Of a stretch of DNA of 50,948 nt, positions 1 to 8,591 are shown one piece after another. The position numbers and the translations under genes were made by a program. Location of the stretch: positions 1-50,948 of the forward strand of contig NZ_JAMXXK010000022.1 of the NCBI RefSeq assembly GCF_024129735.1, written 5' to 3'. Below the pieces are notes generated by a model. It was not told the origin of the DNA. It ran no database searches and was given only the letters and a program-made list of their open reading frames with translations. This DNA comes from Acinetobacter lwoffii. GTDB lineage: Bacteria > Pseudomonadota > Gammaproteobacteria > Pseudomonadales > Moraxellaceae. The first letter of the stretch is position 1; the number at the start of each line of letters is the position of its first letter.

Positions 1-1
1 G

Positions 2-62
2 AAGCCTTGTTTTATAACATTTTGTCTTGAGAACCAATATGTTATAAATTCAGGGCTTTTTT
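2..62 (+). terminator. Large imperfect hairpin followed by a T-run at the left edge
   Basis: Arms TTTATAACAT (11-20) and ATGTTATAAA (39-48) are perfect 10-base inverted repeats. The flanks AAGCC (2-6) and GGGCTT (53-58) extend the stem with mismatches, and a run of T follows. This looks like a rho-independent terminator for a gene lying left of the window. No gene is visible between it and the next start at 229. Confidence 0.6.
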
Positions 63-228
63 TCTACTCTTTTTTATATCGAACTCAGGTTATTTAGTCT
101 TAATCGAAGCGCTGTTTGTTTATTGTTTTTGCAAAAAAGCATAAAATGGGTCACAGAATAAACAAAGATAAAAATACTGCATATATCGACTATAAGCAGG
201 AAGTGGAAAGAAAAAAGAAGGGGGCGCT

Positions 229-741
229 ATGAAAAAAATCATGATGTTATGGATGGTCGCCTGTCTGGCTGGATGCAGTTATTTTGTCTCGATGGATGAA
301 CTGGCCAGAAATATTCAAACGCAGATGCAACGTGAATTTAATTCCAATCGAGATTATCAACACTATCGTTTTACCGTGAAAAAGGTCAAAATTGTCCAGC
401 GTCAGGGGAATGAGTTTCAGGCCATTTCTCATCTGAATTATCAGGGTGAAGAATATCCCATTCATGTAAAAGTCTTTAAGGTGGATGGGGGATATAGTTG
501 GTCGATTGAAGATGATGCCTTTGCTTTTATTGATGAAATTGAAATTGAAAAATATCGTCAGCAACTGGATCGGGAATTACAGCAACTGGCCTCAGCCTTG
601 GATGATCTGGAACCTGTAGATGAACCAAACCAGAATGTCTCCGGCTCGCTGATCACACCAGTGGCTGAACCCGCATTACAAGATGTTTCTTATCAAGAAG
701 AGCCGATTCCGGTGGGTAATATTACGGCGTATACGCAATAA
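229..741 (+). CDS. Small putative lipoprotein, function unknown
   Basis: A 170-residue protein with a lipoprotein signal: a short basic start (MKK), a hydrophobic stretch, and lipobox L-A-G-C with the lipidated cysteine at residue 16. It is therefore expected to be exported by Sec, lipidated, and anchored in the inner or outer membrane. The mature part is rich in charged residues and glutamine with no enzyme motif I recognise; its tail (from about residue 125) is acidic and proline-rich and probably flexible. The ATG at 229 is preceded by a purine-rich AGAAGGGGG ribosome-binding site. The gene stands alone and ends before a bidirectional terminator shared with dusA. I do not know its function; the signal peptide is the only firm call. 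Confidence 0.75.
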   Translation: MKKIMMLWMVACLAGCSYFVSMDELARNIQTQMQREFNSNRDYQHYRFTVKKVKIVQRQGNEFQAISHLNYQGEEYPIHVKVFKVDGGYSWSIEDDAFAFIDEIEIEKYRQQLDRELQQLASALDDLEPVDEPNQNVSGSLITPVAEPALQDVSYQEEPIPVGNITAYTQ

Positions 742-761
742 CTCATGCGCAATCGCTATAA

Positions 762-786
762 AAAAGCACCGATGATCGGTGCTTTT
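762..786. terminator. Bidirectional rho-independent terminator
   Basis: AGCACCGAT and ATCGGTGCT form a perfect 9-bp stem around a single G, flanked by A-run and T-run. It lies between two convergent genes (stops at 741 and 791) and can serve both. Confidence 0.9.
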
Positions 787-790
787 CTGT

Positions 791-1816
791 TTAGGATTCA
801 ACCTGTTGATGTTCACGTACATAATCTTCAGTACGCTGCATCGCTTCCTGAATATTAAAGAGTGCAGTTTCTACATCTTTCAAGGTTTTGGCATTACCAC
901 CGCTTAAAGCCTGACGCCATTTACGTGCACCCGGCAAGTTCTGGAATAGTCCCAAAATATGACGGGTAATAATGGATAAAGGTGCACCTTCGGCGATGCG
1001 ATGAGCAATATAAGGTAGCATCTGTTGCATGATGTCAAAACGGTCTGGTGCATCCAGATTCCACAGTTGGCCCAGTTCAGCCAGTAAGTAAGGATTATGA
1101 TAGGCTTCGCGGCCAATCATCACCCCATCCACATGTTTGAGATGTTCCAGCGTTTCGGCATAGGTTTTAATTCCGCCGTTGATCTCGATGAGCAGATCAG
1201 GACGATCCTGTTTTAAACGGTAGACATCTTCATAACGTAGGGGTGGCACGTCGCGGTTTTCTTTAGGTGATAGACCTTTTAATAAGGCAATCCGCGCATG
1301 CACGATAAAATTATTGCAGCCGGTTTTGGCCACGGTATCGACAAAATGCAGCATCTCTTCATAAGATTGCATATCATCAATTCCGATCCGGTGTTTTACG
1401 GTCACTGGAATATCCACCGCATGACGCATTTCAGCAATACATTCTGCGACTAGATCAGGCTCCGCCATCAGACAGGCCCCAATTTTATTATTTTGTACCC
1501 GGTCACTTGGGCAGCCTACATTTAAATTGACTTCGTTATAGCCCCAGTCCTGTGCCATCTTGGTACAAGTGGCGAGATCTTTTGGATTTGAGCCACCGAG
1601 TTGCAACACGATTGGCTGTTCTTCCGTATTAAAGTCCAAATGACGTTTGGCATCACCGTAAATGATTGCACCCGTAGTAACCATTTCGGTGTACATAATC
1701 ACATTCGGGTTAAAAAGACGTGCAAAGAAACGATAGTCTTTGGTAGTCCAATCCATCATCGGGGCAACACTGATTCGCGGTTGAAGTTTATTTTCAATGG
1801 TGGTCAGATCAGTCAT
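791..1816 (-). CDS. dusA: tRNA-dihydrouridine(20/20a) synthase DusA
   Basis: FMN-dependent enzyme that reduces uridine 20/20a in the tRNA D-loop using NADPH. The 341-residue length matches DusA. Visible motifs are the FMN-barrel start APMMDWTTKDYRFFARL (about 18-34), the catalytic cysteine in NLNVGCPSDRVQNNKIGACL (Cys102, the general acid of the family), the phosphate-binding INGGIKT near 213, and GVMIGREAYHNP near 235, which is typical of DusA rather than DusB or DusC. The start at 1816 has an AAGG-type site about 11 bases upstream. It is transcribed alone on the minus strand and ends at the shared terminator at 762-786. The family call is very secure; DusA over the other Dus classes rests on the motif spelling and length. 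Confidence 0.95.
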   Translation of the reverse strand: MTDLTTIENKLQPRISVAPMMDWTTKDYRFFARLFNPNVIMYTEMVTTGAIIYGDAKRHLDFNTEEQPIVLQLGGSNPKDLATCTKMAQDWGYNEVNLNVGCPSDRVQNNKIGACLMAEPDLVAECIAEMRHAVDIPVTVKHRIGIDDMQSYEEMLHFVDTVAKTGCNNFIVHARIALLKGLSPKENRDVPPLRYEDVYRLKQDRPDLLIEINGGIKTYAETLEHLKHVDGVMIGREAYHNPYLLAELGQLWNLDAPDRFDIMQQMLPYIAHRIAEGAPLSIITRHILGLFQNLPGARKWRQALSGGNAKTLKDVETALFNIQEAMQRTEDYVREHQQVES

Positions 1817-2090
1817 TCAAAATCACGCCTTAACGAAATGGAAGAAAGAAGAAGCAATCCATGCGATCACTCAGCTATTGGTTCTTGGCTAAAACCGGAA
1901 CGGCTGACGTTGCAAAAAGAGGGCGTAATACTAGCATAAAATCAGAAAAACCACCCGGCGAACTTGAGCTAGCCCAGTAAATCCAGGGAATGAAACAAGA
2001 AATAAAATTGGAATTCCCAGTCAGGTTGGAATGGTATATTTTGATAGGAGAAAGATGAAGATAAAAATTTTAGAAATAAGGAGAATAATC

Positions 2091-2735
2091 ATGTTGTTAT
2101 TGGAGGAAATTTATAAAAGCCATAAAGCACAAAATTCGGCACATTTTAATTTAAGAATTCATCGTGGCTTAGGCTGGTTTAAAAAATCGCTAGACCTTGA
2201 TCAAGATCTAGATTTTAAGTTTATCAGCCTGTGGATCAGCTTTCAGGCGATTTATGCAGATGAGCGTGATCTAGTTCAAGATCAAAGCAAGCTACAGCAG
2301 TTTCTGGAAATACTCTGCCAAAAGGATCTGGATCAGAAAATTAATCATATTCTTTGGGAAAAATATAACCAGCCGATCTGCTCATTCTTGGCCAATCCCT
2401 ATGTGGAACAAAGCTTTTGGGATTATCGCCATCAGAAAATTAGTCTGGAAAGCTGTCAAGCTGATCTGGAAGCACAGAAACAGAATATAGAGAATGCTTT
2501 AAAAGAACGAAATTCTGTTGAAATTTTAGCTGGAATATTTCAGCGTTTATCTACCTTGCACCATCAGATAATACAGGGTGGCGCCACGTATCACAGCTCG
2601 CTGAATTATAAATCATTAGAGGAGAGCTGCCGAATTCTGGCAGCCTTATTGCCGGTTTTTATCTGTATTTTATTAGAAAACTCACAAACTCTTGATCTGA
2701 ATAAGCCTTATTATCCGGCGGCGCAAGTCAGCTAG
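2091..2735 (+). CDS. HEPN-like domain protein with degraded catalytic motif
   Basis: The ATG at 2091 (214 aa) is chosen because AATAAGGAG lies 7 bases upstream; in-frame starts at 2055 and 2031 are weaker. The N-terminal LRIHRGLGWFKKS followed by DLDFKFISLWISFQAIYADE resembles a HEPN family of small all-helical proteins whose members usually read HR-L-W and then lWiaFNalYa. The C-terminal STLHHQIIQGGATYHSSLNY aligns by eye with that family's LRNQ(x)xHGGATWNSSVNR, the R-x4-6-H motif of HEPN ribonucleases. Here the arginine and histidine positions are His and Gln, so nuclease activity seems unlikely. It is monocistronic, close to and convergent with an MFS gene (16 bases between stops). Family assignment is from memory of the motif, not a search. 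Confidence 0.6.
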   Translation: MLLLEEIYKSHKAQNSAHFNLRIHRGLGWFKKSLDLDQDLDFKFISLWISFQAIYADERDLVQDQSKLQQFLEILCQKDLDQKINHILWEKYNQPICSFLANPYVEQSFWDYRHQKISLESCQADLEAQKQNIENALKERNSVEILAGIFQRLSTLHHQIIQGGATYHSSLNYKSLEESCRILAALLPVFICILLENSQTLDLNKPYYPAAQVS

Positions 2736-2750
2736 ATATAGTCAAAATAC

Positions 2751-3938
2751 TTATGCAGTTATGCGGGCCTGATGCCATTGATCCAGCAGGGCGAACAAGG
2801 TAGCGCACAAAGCTAGCCCAAGTCCTGTCATACAGGTCATGCTCCAGCCCCCGTGATGCCAAGCATAAACCCCTAAGGCTGAACCACAGGCACCGCCTAT
2901 AAAATACAAGGTCATATACAGTGAATTGACCCGTGATTTGGCATCCGGGCGCAGGCGGAAAATCACGTTCTGGTTACAGCTGTGCGTAATCGCGAGCCCC
3001 AGATTTATCAGTCCATAACCCAGAATATAACTGAGCAAGGATACCGCACCAAAATATAAAAACAGCCAGCTTCCCATCAGGATAGAACAACCGATCCAGC
3101 TCAGTGTTTTGATATGGCCACGATCGGCCCATTTGCCAATGAACTGCGTGGAAAGTGCGCCAAATACACCCACCAGCGTGACCAGTCCGACCATGACATC
3201 AGAAAGCTGAAAAGGTTCCTGCGTCAACAGTAGAGCTATGGTGGAGAACAACATACTCATGGCAGCAAAAGCACAGGCGCCTGTAAGTGAACGCAAAACC
3301 AGTCGTGGTTCCTGCTTGAGTAATATCCCCATAGATTTAAAAATCGCTGTATAGCTGATTCTCAGACGTGGCAGGCTCGGTAGTTTTCCTCTCAAATAAA
3401 AACTTAAGGCCAACATGCTTATGCCACTGAGGATATAAATCATTTTCCAGTGAAACAGGTCGGAAAGTAATCCGGCAATACTGGTCGAAAGTAGAATGCC
3501 AACCAGTAATCCGCTCATCAGGAAGCCCACCACTTCTCCAGTTTTTTCCGGTTTGACCGCCATGGTGGCCAAGGGAATCAGAATCTGTGCAGCTACGGAA
3601 AACAGTCCGGCAATGATAGTGCCGACCCAGAGCATTGGCAGATTCACTGCACTGGCACAAATAAATAAACCTGCTGCTGCACCCAGCATGAGGAAAGGGA
3701 TCAGTTTGGTTTTATTCAGCATGTCCCCTAAAGGCACAATAAACAGCAGGCCCAGGGCATAAGAGATTTGAGCAAAAGTGACAGTAAGTGCCACTTGTGA
3801 TTCAGGTACCTGATAATACTGCTGAATCGATGAAATCAACGGCTGGCAATAATAGTTCGCGCCGGCACATAAACCGCATGCAATCGCCATCAGCCATAAT
3901 AAGGGCTTATTTTGACTAATATCGAGAGGCGTGTGCAT
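2751..3938 (-). CDS. MFS transporter (12-TM, drug/metabolite exporter type)
   Basis: A 395-residue, very hydrophobic protein with about twelve membrane segments, in the inner membrane. The conserved MFS loop between helices 2 and 3 is visible as VPLGDMLNKTKLIPFLM (about residues 67-83), and a second half begins near LVLRSLTGACAFAAMSML (about 214). The N-terminal CGLCAGANYYCQPLISSI is characteristic of the YnfM/AraJ-like exporter group, which moves small molecules against the proton gradient. The ATG at 3938 has AAGG 8 bases upstream. Upstream lies a long gene-poor gap and no regulator is adjacent, so the substrate cannot be guessed from context. Family call is secure; substrate unknown. Confidence 0.88.
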   Translation of the reverse strand: MHTPLDISQNKPLLWLMAIACGLCAGANYYCQPLISSIQQYYQVPESQVALTVTFAQISYALGLLFIVPLGDMLNKTKLIPFLMLGAAAGLFICASAVNLPMLWVGTIIAGLFSVAAQILIPLATMAVKPEKTGEVVGFLMSGLLVGILLSTSIAGLLSDLFHWKMIYILSGISMLALSFYLRGKLPSLPRLRISYTAIFKSMGILLKQEPRLVLRSLTGACAFAAMSMLFSTIALLLTQEPFQLSDVMVGLVTLVGVFGALSTQFIGKWADRGHIKTLSWIGCSILMGSWLFLYFGAVSLLSYILGYGLINLGLAITHSCNQNVIFRLRPDAKSRVNSLYMTLYFIGGACGSALGVYAWHHGGWSMTCMTGLGLALCATLFALLDQWHQARITA

Positions 3939-4554
3939 AGGGCTAACCTTGTATTCAGACCGGAAGAATTGAAATGAGGAATAAGAATAATGTTCAAATT
4001 GAGGGCACTATAGGCCAGAAGTTCTCGCTTTAAAAGTAGAGAAATATTGCCAGCATTGAAAATCGTTAGAACTCAGGCAGCTTAAAGAAAGAAGTGCAAT
4101 TTTAAATAGAAAATATGAGTGAATGTTTGCAGAATTTTTTATCTTTTGATAATGGGGTTGCTTCATTAAAGCGCAGCTTGATCTAGAAACAATAAAAAAG
4201 AAGCACTCAGCCAAAAAAGTGGAATATTTACTCTATTTTGTTGCGCAAATTTGGTGCAAAAATGGGATTTCCCATTTTGAATCAAGTTCAGTACATTAAT
4301 ATAATAAATAGTACGCAAGGTTTTTTCTACCCTTTATCTGACTGTTTGAGACTTGGGTCTTATAAAATTTTGGCGATTATTTTTTTGTCAGATGTATCAA
4401 TTATGTCTGATGAAGATCTGCTCAAAACAAATTCTATCATTTCATAAAATACGATTTTAACATCTAAAAACAGTGCTCTTGCTTGAGTACTAAATCTGTC
4501 AAAAAAGTCAAAACTAAAAAAACGACGCAGCTAAAGTGCCGCTATCTATAGGGA

Positions 4555-4677
4555 CTAGAGAAATTGAAAGTCTGCTTCTGAATCAAGAAATACAGCAATC
4601 ATTGTCAGAATCATCAATGTAACAAAATAAATCAGAAAGTCGCGCTTATTTACGCCAGCAAAATCTAGATATTTCAT
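4555..4677 (-). CDS. Possible 40-aa single-span membrane peptide
   Basis: ATG at 4677 to TAG at 4555 encodes 40 residues. It starts MKYLDFAGVNKRDF and is followed by a hydrophobic helix of about 18 residues (LIYFVTLMILTMIAVFL), then an acidic tail. The order of basic residues, membrane span and acidic tail looks like a genuine small inner-membrane protein. There is no convincing ribosome-binding site and an in-frame stop lies directly upstream of the ATG. It could be a real small protein, a remnant of a longer gene, or chance in AT-rich DNA. Confidence 0.3.
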   Translation of the reverse strand: MKYLDFAGVNKRDFLIYFVTLMILTMIAVFLDSEADFQFL

Positions 4678-4870
4678 TTAGTGGAATGAATATCGTTTAT
4701 AAAATCATCGAATATAAATAGCCCTTGAATTAAATAAATGTGCTATTGCAGCATCATTTTTATGAATCATCAGTTCAAAATATAGGTATTTATTAAATAA
4801 ATAGTAGGTGGTAATTTCAAACAGTTTGATTAGAATCCAAAAATTCAACAAGAACACATCCTGAGGGGAA

Positions 4871-4888
4871 GCATCGTTTAGGCGATGT
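4871..4888 (+). promoter_or_regulatory. Small hairpin in the pntAA 5' leader
   Basis: GCATCG (4871-4876) can pair with CGATGT (4883-4888), ending in a G-U pair, with a 6-base loop. It lies 32 bases before the pntAA start, upstream of the GAGG ribosome-binding site. A leader structure affecting translation or stability is possible but unproven. Confidence 0.3.
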
Positions 4889-4920
4889 TTACTTAAGAAA
4901 AATTAGCTTGAGGAACGCTC

Positions 4921-6048
4921 ATGCAGATCGGAATTCCAGCCGAAACTGTTGTCGGTGAAAATCGCGTCGCTGCGACGCCAGAGACAGTAAAGAAATTGAT
5001 CAGCGCAGGACATAGCGTGATTATCGAACGTGGTGCAGGTGTTAAAGCTGCCTATATCGATAGTGCCTATGAACAAGTTGGTGCCAAAATTACGGATGAT
5101 GCCTATACCGGCAGTCAGTTGATTTTAAAAGTTCGTGCACCGAAAGGTGAGGAAATTCAAAAACTCAACCCGAATACCACTATCGTGGCAATGTTTGATC
5201 CTTACCGTAATACTGAGCTTGACCAATTCGCGGCACAAAACGTGTCTGCATTTGCATTGGAACTTTTGCCACGAACCTTATCTCGTGCGCAGAACATGGA
5301 TGTCTTGTCTTCTCAAGCCAACCTTGCAGGTTACAAGTCGGTGCTTTTGGCTGCGGCTGAATACCAGCGCATGTTCCCGATGCTGATGACTGCTGCGGGT
5401 ACGGTTAAACCGGCTCGTGTGGTGATTATGGGTGTCGGCGTAGCGGGTCTGCAAGCGATTGCCACTGCAAAACGTTTAGGTGCCATCGTTGAAGCCACGG
5501 ACTTGCGTCCAACTGCCAAAGATCAGGTTGAATCTCTGGGCGGTAAATGGCTAGACGTGCCGATGTCTGCTGAAGAGCAGCAAAAAGCTGCAGATGCTGC
5601 CAAAAATGGTTATGGCTGGATGCCGGGTGAAGAATACATCCGCGATCAGGCTGCAATTGTTGATAAAGCGGTATCAAATGCTGACATCGTGATTACCACA
5701 GCGCTTTTACCGGGCCGTGATGCACCGCGTTTAATCCGTGCTGAAACAGTTGCGAAAATGAAACCAGGTTCAGTAATTTTGGACATGGCAGTAGAGTCTG
5801 GCGGCAACGTCGAAGGTTCGAAATGTGGCGAAACAGTCCATACCGACAATGGCGTCAAAATTCTCGGCATTCCAAATATTCCGTCGACTGTATCAACTGA
5901 AGCCTCTGCTTTATACGCTCGTAACGTATTTAACTTCGTTGAAACACTATTTGATGCAGATAAGAATTTTGTCCTGAATCAAGAAGAAGAAATTCAAAAA
6001 GCCCTACTCGTCACTCATGGCGGCCAAGTGCTGCTGAAACGTGGTTAA
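4921..6048 (+). CDS. pntAA: NAD(P) transhydrogenase subunit alpha part 1 (NAD-binding domain I)
   Basis: This is the soluble NAD(H)-binding domain I of the proton-translocating transhydrogenase, which transfers hydride from NADH to NADP+ driven by the proton motive force. The 375-residue length fits the split alpha-1 subunit found in Rhodospirillum and Acinetobacter rather than the fused ~510-residue PntA of E. coli. Visible are the alanine-dehydrogenase/PNT N-terminal domain ([20 protein letters not shown] at 4-23) and the dinucleotide-binding [19 protein letters not shown] near 170. The ATG at 4921 has GAGG at good spacing. It leads a three-gene operon with an 11-base gap to pntAB and 3 bases to pntB, supporting one complex made from one message. 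The call is secure. Confidence 0.95.
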   Translation: MQIGIPAETVVGENRVAATPETVKKLISAGHSVIIERGAGVKAAYIDSAYEQVGAKITDDAYTGSQLILKVRAPKGEEIQKLNPNTTIVAMFDPYRNTELDQFAAQNVSAFALELLPRTLSRAQNMDVLSSQANLAGYKSVLLAAAEYQRMFPMLMTAAGTVKPARVVIMGVGVAGLQAIATAKRLGAIVEATDLRPTAKDQVESLGGKWLDVPMSAEEQQKAADAAKNGYGWMPGEEYIRDQAAIVDKAVSNADIVITTALLPGRDAPRLIRAETVAKMKPGSVILDMAVESGGNVEGSKCGETVHTDNGVKILGIPNIPSTVSTEASALYARNVFNFVETLFDADKNFVLNQEEEIQKALLVTHGGQVLLKRG

Positions 6049-6059
6049 GGAGAAGACTC

Positions 6060-6383
6060 ATGGTTGAAACAATTACGATTTTTGTCCTTGCCATTTTCGT
6101 AGGTTACTACGTGGTGTGGGGTGTAACACCAGCATTGCATACGCCGTTGATGGCGGTCACCAATGCCTTGTCATCGATCATTATTGTCGGTGCAATGATT
6201 CAGACTGTTGGCCTGCCGGTGATTGGCGTTGAAGGTAGCGTGGATTTCCAGACCATTAACGTGGTGAGCGTACTTGGCGCGATTGCAGTATTCCTGGCGA
6301 GCATTAATATTTTCGGTGGCTTTGCCGTGACTGCTCGTATGCTGGAAATGTTTAAACCTAAGCAAAAGAAAAAAGAGGGTTAA
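6060..6383 (+). CDS. pntAB: NAD(P) transhydrogenase subunit alpha part 2 (membrane domain)
   Basis: A 107-residue membrane protein with about three hydrophobic helices, corresponding to the C-terminal membrane part of fused PntA (domain IIa). It assembles with the membrane half of PntB to form the proton channel. Diagnostic sequence includes [20 protein letters not shown] (about 14-33) and the [12 protein letters not shown] segment that follows. The gene sits between the NAD-binding subunit and pntB, 11 bases after the former, with GGAG just before its ATG (AAGGAGAAGACTC). The lysine-rich tail KPKQKKKEG is probably cytoplasmic. Size and position match the three-subunit arrangement. Confidence 0.93.
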   Translation: MVETITIFVLAIFVGYYVVWGVTPALHTPLMAVTNALSSIIIVGAMIQTVGLPVIGVEGSVDFQTINVVSVLGAIAVFLASINIFGGFAVTARMLEMFKPKQKKKEG

Positions 6384-6386
6384 TCC

Positions 6387-7832
6387 ATGGAAATGATTCG
6401 AGAGTATGCGGATTGGTTCTACCTGATTGGTGCCGTTCTTTTTATCCTGACGCTACGTGGTTTATCAGGTCCTAAAACTGCGATTGCCGGTAACCGTTAC
6501 GGAATGATCGCGATGGCCATTGCGGTCATGACCACCTTCTTTGTAGCTGAGAATCCAGTGGTCTGGATGATCATTGGTGCAATGGTGCTGGGTGCAATCG
6601 TGGGTATTGCCCGTGCACGTACAGTTCCAATGACGCAGATGCCTGAAACTGTGGCGCTAATGCACTCATTGGTGGGTCTGGCTGCGGTCCTGATTGCTGT
6701 CGCTGCCATTATTCACAACAACAAATTGATTGAACTAGGTCCAGACCTGTTGGCTGCCAATGGTGTCAATTTCCATGAAATGAGTCGTGTTCATTTATTT
6801 GAACTGTTTGTGGGCTGTTTCGTAGGTGCGATTACTTTTACAGCATCAGTCTTTGCTTACGGCAAACTGGCTGCAAAGAAATGGGCGAAAACCATTTCAG
6901 GTGTGTGGGTGAAACCAGTTCAGGCAATCATCTTTATTGCAATGTTAGGTTTTGGGGTTCACTTCTTCCTGACTGGCAATATGACATCGTTCTGGGCGAT
7001 GACAGGCCTTGCGCTGGCATTCGGCTGGGTATGGATTGCACCAGTCGGTGGTGGTGATATGCCAGTGGTGGTATCGCTACTCAACTCATTCTCGGGTTGG
7101 GCAGCAGCTGGTATTGGTTTTACCCTAGAAAACAACATGTTGATCGTTGCAGGCTCACTGGTGGGTTCTTCAGGTGCCATTCTGTCTTACATCATGTGTA
7201 AAGCGATGAACCGTTCAATCATCAACGTTTTGTTTGGTGGTGCGATGGGCGGTGCAGCTGCGCCGATAGCAGGAGCAGGTGAACAGGTTCAACGTAATCA
7301 CCGTTCTGGCTCGGCAGATGACGCAGGCTTCCTGATGTCAAATGCAGACAGCGTAGTGATTGTACCAGGTTATGGTATGGCACAAGGCCGTGCCCAAAAT
7401 GCGGTAAAAGAATTGGCTAACTTGCTGAAAGAGCAGGGCGTAACGGTTCGTTTTGCGATTCACCCTGTAGCAGGTCGTATGCCGGGTCATATGAATGTAT
7501 TGCTTGCTGAAGCGGACGTACCGTATGAAGATATCTTGGAAATGGATGAGATCAACTCGGACTTCCCGGCAACAGATGTGGTGCTGGTGATTGGTGCCAA
7601 CGATGTTGTGAACCCTGCGGCGAAAGATGATCCAACCTCACCAATTTATGGTATGCCGATTCTGGAAGCGCATAAGGCACGTACGATTATGGTGATCAAG
7701 CGCTCTATGGCAACCGGTTATGCGGGTCTGGACAATGACTTGTTCTATAACGACAAGACCATGATGATCTTTGGTGATGCCAAGAAAGTGGTGGAAGATA
7801 TGACTAAAGCCATTAATGGTACAGGTCACTAA
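6387..7832 (+). CDS. pntB: NAD(P) transhydrogenase subunit beta
   Basis: A 481-residue beta subunit. The N-terminal ~270 residues carry about nine membrane spans (domain IIb, proton channel). The C-terminal domain III binds NADP(H), with the signature IVPGYGMAQGRAQNAVKEL at about 324-342 and a later VLVIGANDVVNPAAKDDPTS segment typical of the NADP-binding loop. It starts 3 bases after the pntAB stop with an AGAGGG site, so it is clearly co-transcribed. The complex supplies NADPH for biosynthesis and redox defence. Length equals the family norm and no key motif is missing. A strong terminator (7863-7888) follows. Confidence 0.96.
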   Translation: MEMIREYADWFYLIGAVLFILTLRGLSGPKTAIAGNRYGMIAMAIAVMTTFFVAENPVVWMIIGAMVLGAIVGIARARTVPMTQMPETVALMHSLVGLAAVLIAVAAIIHNNKLIELGPDLLAANGVNFHEMSRVHLFELFVGCFVGAITFTASVFAYGKLAAKKWAKTISGVWVKPVQAIIFIAMLGFGVHFFLTGNMTSFWAMTGLALAFGWVWIAPVGGGDMPVVVSLLNSFSGWAAAGIGFTLENNMLIVAGSLVGSSGAILSYIMCKAMNRSIINVLFGGAMGGAAAPIAGAGEQVQRNHRSGSADDAGFLMSNADSVVIVPGYGMAQGRAQNAVKELANLLKEQGVTVRFAIHPVAGRMPGHMNVLLAEADVPYEDILEMDEINSDFPATDVVLVIGANDVVNPAAKDDPTSPIYGMPILEAHKARTIMVIKRSMATGYAGLDNDLFYNDKTMMIFGDAKKVVEDMTKAINGTGH

Positions 7833-7862
7833 TCATCTAAATCATTAGAATTCCCCCTAAGT

Positions 7863-7888
7863 CCCCCTTTAATAAAGGGGGATTTTTT
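7863..7888 (+). terminator. Rho-independent terminator of the pnt operon
   Basis: CCCCCTTT (7863-7870) pairs with AAAGGGGG (7874-7881) around a 3-base loop, followed by ATTTTTTAT. It lies 30 bases after the pntB stop. Confidence 0.88.
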
Positions 7889-8058
7889 ATTTTATATCTT
7901 GGAAAAAGGATGATTGAGTGGTCATCGAACGTCTATGTTTATGATGAATTGATCCTAAAATACCAATCAAATCGGTGCATAAGACAAGATGAAAATTAAA
8001 GAAAAATAGCGAACAGATTGAGTTGTATTAATGCTTATAAAGTTAGATGAACAGGCAA

Positions 8059-8090
8059 TAAAAAAGCGACCTACACAGGTCGCTTTTTTG
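8059..8090 (-). terminator. Rho-independent terminator of rsfS
   Basis: GCGACCT (8066-8072) and AGGTCGC (8077-8083) form a perfect stem with a 4-base loop, flanked by A-run and T-run, 13 bases beyond the rsfS stop. It is symmetric and could work in both directions. Confidence 0.88.
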
Positions 8091-8102
8091 AATATTCGGT
8101 TT

Positions 8103-8510
8103 TTACGCTACAGAGTCAGTATCTGTAGGATTGCGCCATAAGCTTTCTAGGTCATAGAATTTACGCGCTGTTGGAAGCATACAATGAACCACAACATAAC
8201 CAAGGTCGATGAGGATCCATTCAGCATCACGTTCGCCTTCAATACCAAGAGGGCGGAAGCCAGCTTTACGTGCTTCTTCAGCAACGTTATTGGCCAATGA
8301 TTTGATGTGACGTGTCGATGTACCGCTTGCAATGACCATAGCATCAGCCACATTACTGATACCGCTGACATCAAGCTCAACAATTTCTTTTGCTTTTACA
8401 TCTTCAAGTGCAGCATGTACGACTTTTAAGCAGTCCTCTACAGCTTGAGAATTTGAATTCATAGTAAGATCGTGAGAATTAGAAGCGCTGGGCGATGGTT
8501 CTAAATTCAT
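8103..8510 (-). CDS. rsfS: Ribosome silencing factor RsfS
   Basis: RsfS binds ribosomal protein uL14 on the 50S subunit and blocks 30S joining, lowering translation during starvation. The 135-residue product carries the family core: KAKEIVELDVSG, then DAMVIASGTSTRHIKSLANN (about 56-75), then GEREAEWILIDLGYVVVHCM-like sequence (here GERDAEWILIDLG...VHCM) and a YDLESLW end. The start at 8510 is the longest; the ATG at 8462 (MNSNSQAVED) would remove a poorly conserved extension, and neither has a strong ribosome-binding site. It lies 81 bases after hyi on the same strand and probably shares its transcript or has its own promoter. The usual neighbours nadD and holA are not here. Confidence 0.92.
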   Translation of the reverse strand: MNLEPSPSASNSHDLTMNSNSQAVEDCLKVVHAALEDVKAKEIVELDVSGISNVADAMVIASGTSTRHIKSLANNVAEEARKAGFRPLGIEGERDAEWILIDLGYVVVHCMLPTARKFYDLESLWRNPTDTDSVA

Positions 8511-8591
8511 GGGGAGTGTAATTTCCTAACAATTATGCATGGTCTAATATAGCGGTTTTAGTCCTGAATTTCAAATGAAGCCGCAGTCCAC

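Larger units (their letters stand above)
3939..4920. other. Gene-poor AT-rich spacer of about 980 bases
   Basis: The spacer separates divergently transcribed MFS and pntAA genes. Open frames here are short and of low-complexity AT-rich composition. The only protein-like one is a 40-codon frame at 4555-4677 on the minus strand. A small hairpin lies in the pntAA leader at 4871-4888. No repeat, RNA gene or mobile-element end was recognised. Confidence 0.6.

Noticed and set aside
1601..1939. 112-codon plus-strand frame over the dusA start
   Set aside because: Mostly antisense to the DusA FMN barrel, with no supporting signals.
4238..4447. 69-codon plus-strand frame in the spacer before pntAA
   Set aside because: AT-rich DNA, no ribosome-binding site, and low-complexity sequence without domain features.
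7910..7999. 29-codon plus-strand frame after the pnt terminator
   Set aside because: Short, with AAGG directly touching the ATG, and no recognisable protein character.
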